Part shown: piece after piece, positions 9,777 to 18,561 of the stretch
Numbering within the stretch: the first letter of the stretch is position 1
How the letters are laid out: each line of letters starts with the position of its first letter
Source: Carboxylicivirga sp. M1479
Lineage (GTDB): Bacteria; Bacteroidota; Bacteroidia; Bacteroidales; Marinilabiliaceae
DNA length: 64,000 nucleotides
Assembly (NCBI RefSeq): GCF_007097485.1
Contig: NZ_VKDE01000006.1
Location: forward strand, 1 to 64,000
Reading direction: 5' to 3'
The notes under the pieces: model-generated
Databases searched by the model: none
What the model saw: the letters and a program-made list of their open reading frames with translations, nothing else
Told to the model about the DNA's origin: nothing
Translations under genes and position numbers: made by a program

Positions 9777-9862
9777 TTTTACTTGTTCTTTCGAAAGTAA
9801 AAGTAAAAATTATTTCTAAAGGTGAAACAAATTTTAACAGTTTAACATGAATATAAACAACG

Positions 9863-9894
9863 AAAAAAGGGTAACCCAAACGGTTACCCTTTTT
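9863..9894 (-). terminator. Terminator after alkaline phosphatase
   Basis: AAGGGTAACC pairs with GGTTACCCTT around CAAAC, with U-rich flanks on both strands. It separates the alkaline phosphatase transcript from the sigma factor gene on the same strand. Confidence 0.88.
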
Positions 9895-9915
9895 AAAATA
9901 TAATCGAAAAATATC

Positions 9916-11091
9916 TTACTTATTCAAACGATTCTCTTGCTTAAATTTAAACAGTTTATACATCTTTTCAAAAATATCAGTATTATCATACACACCAATA
10001 AACTCCTCAGCTCCAGGTCCAAATGCAAATACAGGCACCATAACAGCACTATGATCTCCCGTTGTAAATCCGGCTTTTACAAACCCTTCGGCAGGATTTC
10101 CATCATTAACAGACATACCTCCAGTTTCATGATCAGCTGTAACGATTACCAGCGTACGCTTATCCTGAGCTGCAAATTTCAATGCTTCACCCAATGCTCT
10201 ATCCATATCCAATACCTCACCAGTAACATATGAAGCATCGTTTTGATGACCGCCCCAATCTATTTGACTACCCTCAACCATTAAGAAGAAGCCCTTACTA
10301 TCGGCGTTATTTAATACTTCAATAGCTTTACTAGTCGATTTTGTTAACATCTCGCCCCTATCGCGGTAACCAGCATTATGACCTACAGCTGTTAGCACTG
10401 CTAACTTACCATCTGTAACATTCTGAACATCATTCACGTTGTAAGCCACATGATATCCCTTTTCATTCAGTTCTAAGACCAAGTTACGACCATCAACACG
10501 TTTAGTGAAAAAATCAGCTCCACCACCAATAAATACATCAATATCGGTGTTCATAAAATCTCCAGCAATAGCCTCATACATACTTCTTTGTGGCTGATGT
10601 GCAATAAAAGATGCTGGGGTAGCATGTGTAATGGCCGACGTTGAAACTAAACCTGTTGCCTTACCATTCATTTCTGAATACTCCAGTATCGTTGTTAATT
10701 TTTGACCATTCACATCCAGCCCTATGGCCCCGTTATAGGTGCGTACGCCAGTTGAAATAGCAGTACCTCCAGCGGCAGAGTCCGTAACGTAATTATCGGC
10801 GCTTTGGGTTTTATTAAAGCCAATATATGGCATTTGTTCAATATTTAGACCTTCGTTAACTGTAATGCCAGCAAACACTTGTGCTACGCCCATTCCATCA
10901 CCAATAAAAAGAATAATATTTTTAGGTCGTTTCTTAAATTTTATTTTATCGTAGTCAAACGCCAGAACCTCTTGTTTCTTTTCAATAGTATACTCATACT
11001 TCTTATGCAGGTCCTTATAATCTTCCTGTGCCTGCACCTCAATCCCTATTAATAGGATCGATGCTAATATTAAACTTGCAATTTGTTTCAT
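9916..11091 (-). CDS. Alkaline phosphatase, exported
   Basis: Periplasmic phosphomonoesterase releasing phosphate. 391 residues with signal peptide (MKQIASLILASILLIG..VQAQ). Metal and nucleophile motifs of the alkaline phosphatase superfamily are present: IGDGMG (Asp65), VTDSAAGGTA with the catalytic Ser105 after Asp104, a DWGGHQND-type metal site (about 290) and TADHETGG (about 335). It is shorter than E. coli PhoA, as usual in Bacteroidota. It forms its own transcription unit, with a terminator downstream; no PhoB box was looked for successfully. Confidence 0.94.
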   Translation of the reverse strand: MKQIASLILASILLIGIEVQAQEDYKDLHKKYEYTIEKKQEVLAFDYDKIKFKKRPKNIILFIGDGMGVAQVFAGITVNEGLNIEQMPYIGFNKTQSADNYVTDSAAGGTAISTGVRTYNGAIGLDVNGQKLTTILEYSEMNGKATGLVSTSAITHATPASFIAHQPQRSMYEAIAGDFMNTDIDVFIGGGADFFTKRVDGRNLVLELNEKGYHVAYNVNDVQNVTDGKLAVLTAVGHNAGYRDRGEMLTKSTSKAIEVLNNADSKGFFLMVEGSQIDWGGHQNDASYVTGEVLDMDRALGEALKFAAQDKRTLVIVTADHETGGMSVNDGNPAEGFVKAGFTTGDHSAVMVPVFAFGPGAEEFIGVYDNTDIFEKMYKLFKFKQENRLNK

Positions 11092-11271
11092 CGTCTTTTA
11101 GTTTTGCTTGCCCAATTCATCTTAATTAAAACGCCAGGTATACTTCAACAAAAGAATTGGTTCACCTGGCAAATAATCCGTTGAAAGAACCAATTTTATT
11201 CAAGAAAAACAACCACCTTACTGGTTTGTTTATTTATTTTTAAACAAATTCAAGCAAAATTGTATACTAAG

Positions 11272-11751
11272 ATGGATAAAACAAAAATTCTTTTCGTTTG
11301 CCTTGGCAATATTTGTCGAAGTCCGAGTGCCGAAGCAGTGATGAAATCCTTACTTAAAGAAAGAGACCTTGAGCAATATTATGAGGTAGAATCAGCGGGC
11401 ATTACTGGTTATCACGCTGGCGAACCGGCTGATGAACGCATGCAACGCCATGCTATCCAAAGAAATATTCGATTAACCAGCATTAGCCAGCAAATTAAAA
11501 GCCCTGATGACTTTAATTATTACGATTATGTTATTGGTATGGATGATCAGAATATGAACGATTTATTTGAATTAAGTCCAAATGAAGCGACATCTCATAA
11601 GATTAGTAAAATGACGGATTATTGCTCTCATCATCAACACACTTCGGTACCTGATCCATATTATGGTGGCGCAGAAGGTTTTGAACTGGTTTTAGACATA
11701 CTGGAGGATGCCTGCGAAGGCCTACTTAATTCTATCGATAAGAATGACTAA
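11272..11751 (+). CDS. Low-molecular-weight protein-tyrosine-phosphatase-type phosphatase
   Basis: 159 residues from ATG 11272; an in-frame TTG at 11260 is possible but less likely. The P-loop CLGNICRS (nucleophile Cys10, Arg16) begins near the N-terminus and the general-acid Asp is in VPDPYYGG. The gene overlaps the following kinase gene by 8 bp (ATGACTAA), so the two are translated together. Known members of this family next to fructosamine-kinase homologues can remove phosphate from ribulosamine or erythrulosamine 5-phosphates, so a role in protein deglycation is at least as likely as tyrosine dephosphorylation. Confidence 0.92.
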   Translation: MDKTKILFVCLGNICRSPSAEAVMKSLLKERDLEQYYEVESAGITGYHAGEPADERMQRHAIQRNIRLTSISQQIKSPDDFNYYDYVIGMDDQNMNDLFELSPNEATSHKISKMTDYCSHHQHTSVPDPYYGGAEGFELVLDILEDACEGLLNSIDKND

Positions 11752-12589
11752 TCGCAATGTACATATAGAAAATCATCTGAATTGCAAGATTATTTATGAG
11801 AAAGAGATTGGCGGTGGATGCATTGCTCAAACATCGGTAATTAGCATGAGTAATGGTAAAAACTATTTTCTAAAAACGGGCTTTAAAGGTTCGATGTTTA
11901 GCTGCGAAGCCAATGGTCTAAAAGAGCTTCAGAAAGCCAAAGCAATAAGAATACCTGAGCTTATTCTACATGCAGATGATTTTTTGTTATTAGAACATAT
12001 TGAATCCGGTAAAAAGAAGCCATCATTCTACAAACAATTCGGAGAGCAATTAGCAAAAGTGCATCAAGTTAAAAATGATGCATTTGGCTTTTTTGAAAAC
12101 AATTACATTGGTTCAAACCCACAAATTAACTCTTATCGCAGCAATTGGATCGACTTTTACTTTGAAAACCGCTTAATGCCTCAGTATCGTTTAGCTGAGA
12201 ATAATGGCTATTGTGATCATGATTTTAGCACAGCATTTAAATCAATAGAATCGCAACTAACAAAAATCTTAAACGATAGTGAAGAAGCGCCATGTTTGTT
12301 ACATGGGGATTTGTGGGGTGGTAATTATTTGGTAGACATTCATGGTAATCCGGTTTTAATTGATCCAGCTGTATATTACGGCCATAGAGAAGCCGATTTG
12401 GCTATGACTAAATTATTCGGTGGCTTTGACAATGTTTTTTACCAATCATATCACCAAACTTATCCCTTAAAAGAAGGATATCTCTATCGCGAGAATATTT
12501 ACCTTTTGTATCATGTACTTAACCATCTTAATTTATTTGGCACATCATACAAACAACAGGCTCTGGCATTAATGAGAAGCTATCAATAG
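11744..12589 (+). CDS. Fructosamine/ketosamine 3-kinase family protein
   Basis: Phosphorylates sugar adducts on protein amines (ribulosamines or erythrulosamines in most bacterial homologues), which makes the adduct fall off. 281 residues with an aminoglycoside-phosphotransferase-like fold: glycine loop GGGCIAQTSV (about 21-30), the catalytic loop LLHGDLWGGNYLVD (about 189-202) and the metal-binding LIDPAVYYGHREADLAM, both diagnostic for the FN3K family. Start ATG 11744 overlaps the phosphatase stop codon and is preferred to an earlier in-frame start at 11708 inside that gene. Functional pairing with the phosphatase is an inference from this overlap and from known gene pairs. Confidence 0.92.
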   Translation: MTNRNVHIENHLNCKIIYEKEIGGGCIAQTSVISMSNGKNYFLKTGFKGSMFSCEANGLKELQKAKAIRIPELILHADDFLLLEHIESGKKKPSFYKQFGEQLAKVHQVKNDAFGFFENNYIGSNPQINSYRSNWIDFYFENRLMPQYRLAENNGYCDHDFSTAFKSIESQLTKILNDSEEAPCLLHGDLWGGNYLVDIHGNPVLIDPAVYYGHREADLAMTKLFGGFDNVFYQSYHQTYPLKEGYLYRENIYLLYHVLNHLNLFGTSYKQQALALMRSYQ

Positions 12590-12595
12590 TATGAA

Positions 12596-13051
12596 TTAAC
12601 TACAAGGCTCTTGATGCAAATGAATATGCTCGCGACATAAACGATTTCTGTAAATACGATTAAGCTGTGTACTGAAAAAATGTTGCCAAGCCATCTGAGT
12701 GGACGAATCTAACTTATTCAACTCCTTATGAAATTCTTCATAAGGCTTAGATGTCCTTAAGGCGTGCACTAGGCAAAGTCCCTCTGCTCGTTCCAATTCA
12801 TCTGTAAAATCCATCATTAAATTATACAGTTCCCTTGAATTTAAACGTTCAGCCTTATAATAGTCCAATGGATGACTATCAATTTCCAAGAATTGCATTT
12901 CATACCTGTCATCACCAGCTTCAACAAAACTTAAGAAATCTTCCGAGGCAGGTATAGCAGTAATCTTTGCTGTTTTACGATGTACGTAAACATCAAAATT
13001 ACTATTTAATAAATGTACGATTCGCTCAATTAATTCCGTCGTATTTTTCAT
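12596..13051 (-). CDS. UPF0158-like protein of unknown function
   Basis: 151 residues, cytoplasmic, no membrane segment. The layout resembles UPF0158: an N-terminal strand region with a Tyr-rich stretch, then SRELYNLMMDFTDELERAEG and ALRTSKPYEEFHKELN..MAWQHFF, which match the conserved MEDF and W-x-x-F parts of that family. A His/Cys-rich tail (CREHIHLHQEPC) ends the protein and might bind metal. It converges on the kinase gene with 6 bp between stop codons and no clear terminator. No function can be assigned. Confidence 0.7.
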   Translation of the reverse strand: MKNTTELIERIVHLLNSNFDVYVHRKTAKITAIPASEDFLSFVEAGDDRYEMQFLEIDSHPLDYYKAERLNSRELYNLMMDFTDELERAEGLCLVHALRTSKPYEEFHKELNKLDSSTQMAWQHFFSTQLNRIYRNRLCREHIHLHQEPCS

Positions 13052-13239
13052 TTACAATTTCTTTTAAGGCTTGAATTCCATTAAACAAAATTACACCCAC
13101 TCAAGCATGGTACTAATTTTATCAGCTCCCCCACTAATTGGTTTCTAAAATTATGATATTTATAACGAATAATCACCTTTCTAGTGTCTAGAAAATGTAA
13201 ATTATTTATTAAAAAATATTAAGATCAATAATTTTATAA

Positions 13240-13270
13240 TTTGCTTTTTAGATTTGCCTCGTTATTTTTA
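13240..13270 (+). promoter_or_regulatory. Promoter of the second ECF sigma operon
   Basis: TTTG (13240-13243), 19-bp spacer, TATTTTTA (13263-13270): seven of eight -7 positions fit the Bacteroidota consensus TAnnTTTG. It lies about 48 bp ahead of the sigma factor ATG. Confidence 0.6.
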
Positions 13271-13317
13271 CATCTTTCAATATATTACCAAAATAGACAA
13301 AAGGAAAGTATACGAAA

Positions 13318-13905
13318 ATGCTTAACCTGCAAGCAATAAATATCGAATTACTTAAGCAAGGGCATGAACCTACTTTTGAAGAACTGTACAAATCGGCTTA
13401 TAATGCTTTGTTCTTCTTCTCATTTCAGTATATTGATGAAAAGCCCGATGCAGAGAATCTGGTGCAGGAAACCTTTTTATCCCTATGGACGAATAAAGAA
13501 AGTATTAATTGCAGTAGTTCAAATTCTTTGCGTGCCTGGTTATATTCCACATTAAAAAACAAATGTCTTAATTACCTCAGCAAAGAAAACAGTAAACAGC
13601 AATTTAATTCCTATCAAAAAAACCGACATCAGGCAGATATGCTACTTCTAGGTCAAATGGATATCTCTCAGGTAACATTCGATGAAATTGAACGCCTGTT
13701 ACAAGGTGCCATTAGCGTGATGCCGGAACAATGCCGTAGGGTTTTTCAAATGAGTCGCTTCGATTACTTGTCGAACAAAGAAATTGCTGATAAACTAAAC
13801 ATAAGTGCAAAAGCAGTAGAAGCCAACATGACCAGAGCCCTCAAGCTGGTGCGCATCCATCTAAAAGATTACCTACCTATTGCAGCATTAATTGGGCTCA
13901 TTTGA
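13318..13905 (+). CDS. ECF RNA polymerase sigma factor (SusC/FecR-associated)
   Basis: 195 residues. Region 2 is seen in FEELYKSAYNALFFFSFQYI and DAENLVQETFLSLW, region 4 in MPEQCRRVFQMSRFDYLSNKEIADKLNISAKAVEANMTRA. First gene of a plus-strand sigma-fecR-susC-susD operon that mirrors the minus-strand one at 3-10 kb. It is only weakly similar to that first sigma factor, so the two loci probably answer different substrates. Confidence 0.94.
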   Translation: MLNLQAINIELLKQGHEPTFEELYKSAYNALFFFSFQYIDEKPDAENLVQETFLSLWTNKESINCSSSNSLRAWLYSTLKNKCLNYLSKENSKQQFNSYQKNRHQADMLLLGQMDISQVTFDEIERLLQGAISVMPEQCRRVFQMSRFDYLSNKEIADKLNISAKAVEANMTRALKLVRIHLKDYLPIAALIGLI

Positions 13906-13984
13906 TTTTATTTTAAAAAAATCACTTTCCAATATAGGGGTCGATAAGATCTACCTGTCTTAATACCAGAAGAAGAGAAATACC

Positions 13985-14956
13985 ATGGACAAAACTACTA
14001 TTTGGCAATTGGTTACCAATCAGTTTCCAACTAAGAAGCATCATAAGCTGATGAAAGATGTATTACAATCGCCCCAATTACTAGCTCAATATCAAGAGTT
14101 AAAAAAGTTGTGGTCATTGTCGGCAGCAGAAAATACATTATCCGAACCTGAGGTAAATATAAAGTACCAGCAATTTAAAAAGAACTATCAAAGCATTAAT
14201 GTAAAAAACAATTGGCTAGGAAGCTTTAGCAAATATGCAGCCATGGTAGTCATCATGCTGAGTGTGGCATACGGTTTATGGGTCAATCATACGGAAAAAC
14301 CAACAAGCATGACCGTCACTTATTTTGAATCGGGCACTGGGAGCAACAACTCAATAAAGCTAGCCGATGGCTCTCAAATATGGCTAAATTCTAATTCATC
14401 AATAAATATTCAAGAACAAAGCAACAAACACATTGAAATTCAATTAGTCGGAGAAGCTTTATTTGACATCATCCATAACGAAAAGCGTCAGTTTACAGTA
14501 AATACAGAAGACCTTAAAATAAGAGATCTGGGCACGCGCTTTACCGTTAAAAGTTATCCGAATGATGCACAAATAACGGCTACTTTAGTAGAAGGAGAAA
14601 TTGAAGTTAGCAATCATAAAATACACGAAACCCTATCGCCAGGAGAAAAAATAACATACACCAAAACCAATGGAAAGTATGTTATTGCCGCAGTTGACAC
14701 AACGTATGTAGGAAGCTGGAAAAAAGACAAATTTGAATTCATTGATAAAACACTGAAAGACATCGCGAAGGATCTGGAAAATTACTACGGAGTAAATATA
14801 CAGTTCGAAAATACACAATTGGGCAATGAGCGTTTCACAGGTGTTATTCAAAAAAGAACAAGTATTGAAAAGGTAATGGACATCATCTCCTACTCGGCCG
14901 GGATACAGTACAGCATGAAAGAAACCAAAAATAGCATTGAAATAATGATAAAATAA
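13985..14956 (+). CDS. FecR-family anti-sigma factor
   Basis: 323 residues. One membrane helix (FSKYAAMVVIMLSVAYGLWV, about 80-99) separates a cytoplasmic sigma-binding part from a periplasmic FecR domain (GEALFDIIHNEKRQFTV, LGTRFTVKSY) and a C-terminal DUF4974-like region (DKTLKDIAKDLENYYGVNIQF, RFTGVIQKR). Expected to control the sigma factor 80 bp upstream and to be controlled by the STN domain of the SusC protein downstream. Confidence 0.93.
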   Translation: MDKTTIWQLVTNQFPTKKHHKLMKDVLQSPQLLAQYQELKKLWSLSAAENTLSEPEVNIKYQQFKKNYQSINVKNNWLGSFSKYAAMVVIMLSVAYGLWVNHTEKPTSMTVTYFESGTGSNNSIKLADGSQIWLNSNSSINIQEQSNKHIEIQLVGEALFDIIHNEKRQFTVNTEDLKIRDLGTRFTVKSYPNDAQITATLVEGEIEVSNHKIHETLSPGEKITYTKTNGKYVIAAVDTTYVGSWKKDKFEFIDKTLKDIAKDLENYYGVNIQFENTQLGNERFTGVIQKRTSIEKVMDIISYSAGIQYSMKETKNSIEIMIK

Positions 14957-14959
14957 AAA

Positions 14960-15022
14960 AAGCAGCAACCAGGTCGAAGCGGCTGCTGCTAAATTTTCAT
15001 GAAACTGTTGACGCAGTTTCAT
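14960..15022 (+). promoter_or_regulatory. Two hairpins between fecR and susC
   Basis: AGCAGC..GCTGCT (14961-14989) and ATGAAACTG-TTGAC-(G)CAGTTTCAT (14999-15022) lie one after the other in the 93-bp gap. Neither has a U tract, so they look like mRNA stabilising, processing or attenuation structures rather than a plain terminator. Confidence 0.5.
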
Positions 15023-15049
15023 AATGTTTAATAATAACAGAACAAATTT

Positions 15050-18000
15050 ATGAAAAAAAAGCAAACTAGGCCCTGGTGGAAACACCTAGGCATTGGGAAA
15101 ATTCTACGAATTATGAAAATGGTGCTTGTATTAATGGTAGTGTGCGGATTATCAGTGTCTGCAGCCGGCCTGAGTCAGAATAAAAAACTGACTCTAACGG
15201 TAAAAAATGCCACACTACTCGAAATTTTTAAAGAGATAGAGGCCAACACCGATTTGGGTTTTTTATATAAAAACGACCAAATAGATCAAGGCCAAACCTA
15301 CTCTATTAATGCACAAAACGAAGAAGTGCATGAGGTTTTAAGCACTTTATTAGACGAGGCAGACTACACGTTTACCATTATTGAAAACAATGTGGTGATA
15401 ACCAAAGTACAAAGGCCACTAGAAAATACGGTAGCGCAAGAGCAGCACTCCGTTAATGGTATTGTCACTGATGCCAATGGCGAACCTTTGCCAGGTGTTA
15501 ATGTATACGATAAAGCTAATCCTCAAAATGGAGTAATAACAGGCATTGATGGCAATTACACCATCACAATAGATAATGCCGATGTATCCATTATATTCTC
15601 GTTTATAGGATTCGATGATCAAGAGGTTCAGGTAGCAGGCCGCTCGCAAATAAACATTACTTTGCTCGAAGAAGCCATCGGTATTGAAGAAGTGGTAGTA
15701 ACAGGCTATGGGACCGTCAGTAAAGAAGCCTATACCGGTTCTGCATCTGTGGTAAGCTCTAAAAAGATAGAAGAACGCCCGGTAGCTTCCTTTCAGGATG
15801 TACTAAGAGGTAATTCACCAGGTACGATTGTTACAGGTACAGGACAACCAGGTGCCATGAATAGTGTGCGTCTAAGAGGTATCAGCTCAATGAATGCATC
15901 CAATGCTCCTCTTTATGTGATAGACGGTGTCATTATGGACATCTCCAACATGACTAGTAGTTCGCAATATGCCACCAACCCACTCAACTCTATTAATCCA
16001 TCGGATATTAAGTCATTAACGGTACTTAAAGATGCAGCCTCAGCTTCATTATACGGTTCACGTGGAGCCAATGGTGTAATTGTGATTACCACAAAGCAGG
16101 GACGCGAGACAGACAAGCCCCAATACAGTGTTGACTTCCAAATGGGAATGTCAGAAATTTTTGATGCCAGCAAGCCTGACTTAACCAATAAAGATGAGTT
16201 CATGGAATTATGGTTGGAAGGTGAAATGCACTATCAGGTACGACGTAAAACAGGTTATGATGACTTTTTTAGTGAGATAAAAGAATTGTATGCCGATAAA
16301 GAAGATTACCTGGTGAGTGGCAGAAACTACTACGACTGGCAAACCTATGCCAAGCAGCAGTTCAACAGCCACTTTAAGATTTACAGCCCTAATAATGATG
16401 ACTTTTACGACAACTTTTTTGACGCCGATGGTAACCCTGGTGAAGACTTTGATAAACTAGCGGACACTAATTGGTACGATGAAATTACCCGTATTGCACC
16501 CTTTCAGAAGTTTAACGTATCAACGAACGGAGGAAATAGTCACTTTAATTACTATACGTCTTTGGAATACTTTAACCAGGAAGGTATTATCATTGGTAGT
16601 GGTTTAGAACGTTACTCCTTGCGTACCAACATCTCATCTAAAGCCAAAGGTGCACTCATCCATTGGGGGATTAATAACATGATGTCGTATAGCGACCAGC
16701 AGGGGCCACGATCAAATGCATATGGATATGCCATGCCTCAATACACTGCTTTGGCTATTGCACCTGTTGCTCCGGTTTACCTGGAGGATGGTTCCTACAA
16801 CCTGAATTTACCTAAAGGTGTTAACAATAATCAAAATCCAGTGGCTGTATCCAAGGAAAACTACTACCTAAGACCACAAACGAAAATCATAACATCTGGT
16901 TGGTTGCAAGTAAATTTCACCGACTACCTGAATCTTAACAGCAGAACCAACCTTGATTACACCCATGCGCGTCAACGCAATTGGTATAACAAAGACTTTG
17001 GTGATGGCTTATCGGATAATGGTTCACTATATGAACGTGATGCACGCCGACGTAAAATTAGCAATACCACACTGCTAAATTTCAACAAGAAGTTTAATGA
17101 TCTACATAGTATTAATGGGTATGTTGGCACAGAAGTTGAAGATGTTAACTACCAATACATTGGTGCTTCAGGCGTTAACTTCCCCACCAACAAAACACCT
17201 TATTTAAGTGCCGCTGCAACACCCGAAAGTGTAAGTGGTTCAGGTACCGAATATGGTATGTTTTCAATCCTTTCGGCAGCCAACTATGTTTACAACGATC
17301 GCTATTACGCATCAGCCACCTATCGTGTCGATGAGTCTTCGCGCTTTTCACCGGATAACAGGCGCGGTAGTTTCTGGTCATTATCTGGAGCATGGCGTGT
17401 ATCAGAAGAAGCATTTTTGAGTAATCTTACTGTGCTTGATAACCTGAAGCTTAAAGCAAGTATTGGTACCAACGGAACATTGCCGTCTGAATTATATGCA
17501 TGGCAGTCGCGTTACTCATTTGGTGCCGATTACATGGAAACACCAGGTGCTGTACCTCCGAGCATTGCCAATGAAGATTTAACATGGGAAGAAAACGAAG
17601 TGTATAACATTGGTTTTGAATCACGTTGGTTCAACCGCTTCAATTTGAACATTGAATATTATAACCGAGTGACTAAAAACCTACTTCAAGATCTTCCGAT
17701 ATCAGGTACTACAGGTTTTACTTCTATGCTGGTTAATTCAAATGCCAGTTTAAGCAACCAAGGTGTTGAAATCGATTTCAACGCAGACATCATTCGCACT
17801 TCAAGTTTCAATTGGAACCTGAATGTTAATGCTGCAACCCTTAAGAATGAATTTTCGGATTTAGATAACGACATCATCAGCAGCACACAAATTAAGCGTA
17901 ACGGCGAAAGCTATTACACATGGTACATGCCTGAGTGGGCCGGCATTGATTCTGAAACAGGAGAACAGCAATGGTATGGCAGAGACGAAGAAACAGACGA

Positions 18001-18550
18001 GGAAATTATTGTGAAAGAATTTGACGATGCCGAACGTCGCGTACTGGGTAAAGCATTACCGAAAGTAACAGGTGGTATCTCAAGTAACTTCACTTGGAAA
18101 GGCTTAGATTTGAGTTTCTTATTTACTTACGGAATGGGACATCATGTAATGGATTACACAGGTAGAACAGCAACTAAAAATGATGGTTACCGTGATTACC
18201 GAGGCATTGAACGCAGTCAGTTAGACCGCTGGACACCTGATAACATGAGTGGCACCAACCCTATACGTGTAAACTCATCGGGCACATGGAACCGCTATCG
18301 TTCATCGCGCTACTTGTATAAAGGCGATTACATTAAGTTGAAGAACATCAAGCTACAATACACCATCCCGTCATCGATTACCAATAAATTAAAGTTACGT
18401 AGCGCCAGTATTTTTGCTCAGGCCGAAAACTTATGGGTTGTAACCGAGTTAGACGGTTTTGATCCTGAAATATCGTTGAGTGGTTATCGAAACCCTGATC
18501 AGTATCCTACAGCAACGACATATACTTTTGGTTTAAAGCTTAACTTTTAA
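15050..18550 (+). CDS. SusC/RagA-family TonB-dependent outer-membrane transporter with STN domain
   Basis: 1166 residues: a basic N-terminus then a signal helix ending SVSAAGLSQ, STN domain (about 45-120, LEIFKEIEANTDLGFLYKNDQ), carboxypeptidase-D-like domain (NGIVTDANGEPLPGVNVYDK, about 135-210), VEEVVVTGYG box, plug with APLYVIDGVI and SRGANGVIVITTK, and a long barrel ending TFGLKLNF. Works with the SusD gene 11 bp downstream. The unusual length of the segment before the hydrophobic core (about 20 residues, MKKKQTRPWWKH..) is common in SusC proteins of this order. Confidence 0.95.
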   Translation: MKKKQTRPWWKHLGIGKILRIMKMVLVLMVVCGLSVSAAGLSQNKKLTLTVKNATLLEIFKEIEANTDLGFLYKNDQIDQGQTYSINAQNEEVHEVLSTLLDEADYTFTIIENNVVITKVQRPLENTVAQEQHSVNGIVTDANGEPLPGVNVYDKANPQNGVITGIDGNYTITIDNADVSIIFSFIGFDDQEVQVAGRSQINITLLEEAIGIEEVVVTGYGTVSKEAYTGSASVVSSKKIEERPVASFQDVLRGNSPGTIVTGTGQPGAMNSVRLRGISSMNASNAPLYVIDGVIMDISNMTSSSQYATNPLNSINPSDIKSLTVLKDAASASLYGSRGANGVIVITTKQGRETDKPQYSVDFQMGMSEIFDASKPDLTNKDEFMELWLEGEMHYQVRRKTGYDDFFSEIKELYADKEDYLVSGRNYYDWQTYAKQQFNSHFKIYSPNNDDFYDNFFDADGNPGEDFDKLADTNWYDEITRIAPFQKFNVSTNGGNSHFNYYTSLEYFNQEGIIIGSGLERYSLRTNISSKAKGALIHWGINNMMSYSDQQGPRSNAYGYAMPQYTALAIAPVAPVYLEDGSYNLNLPKGVNNNQNPVAVSKENYYLRPQTKIITSGWLQVNFTDYLNLNSRTNLDYTHARQRNWYNKDFGDGLSDNGSLYERDARRRKISNTTLLNFNKKFNDLHSINGYVGTEVEDVNYQYIGASGVNFPTNKTPYLSAAATPESVSGSGTEYGMFSILSAANYVYNDRYYASATYRVDESSRFSPDNRRGSFWSLSGAWRVSEEAFLSNLTVLDNLKLKASIGTNGTLPSELYAWQSRYSFGADYMETPGAVPPSIANEDLTWEENEVYNIGFESRWFNRFNLNIEYYNRVTKNLLQDLPISGTTGFTSMLVNSNASLSNQGVEIDFNADIIRTSSFNWNLNVNAATLKNEFSDLDNDIISSTQIKRNGESYYTWYMPEWAGIDSETGEQQWYGRDEETDEEIIVKEFDDAERRVLGKALPKVTGGISSNFTWKGLDLSFLFTYGMGHHVMDYTGRTATKNDGYRDYRGIERSQLDRWTPDNMSGTNPIRVNSSGTWNRYRSSRYLYKGDYIKLKNIKLQYTIPSSITNKLKLRSASIFAQAENLWVVTELDGFDPEISLSGYRNPDQYPTATTYTFGLKLNF

Positions 18551-18561
18551 CAAACAGAGAA

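Noticed and set aside
14633-15085. Minus-strand frame of 150 codons across the fecR-susC gap
   Set aside because: Antisense to the end of fecR and the hairpin region; no recognisable domain.
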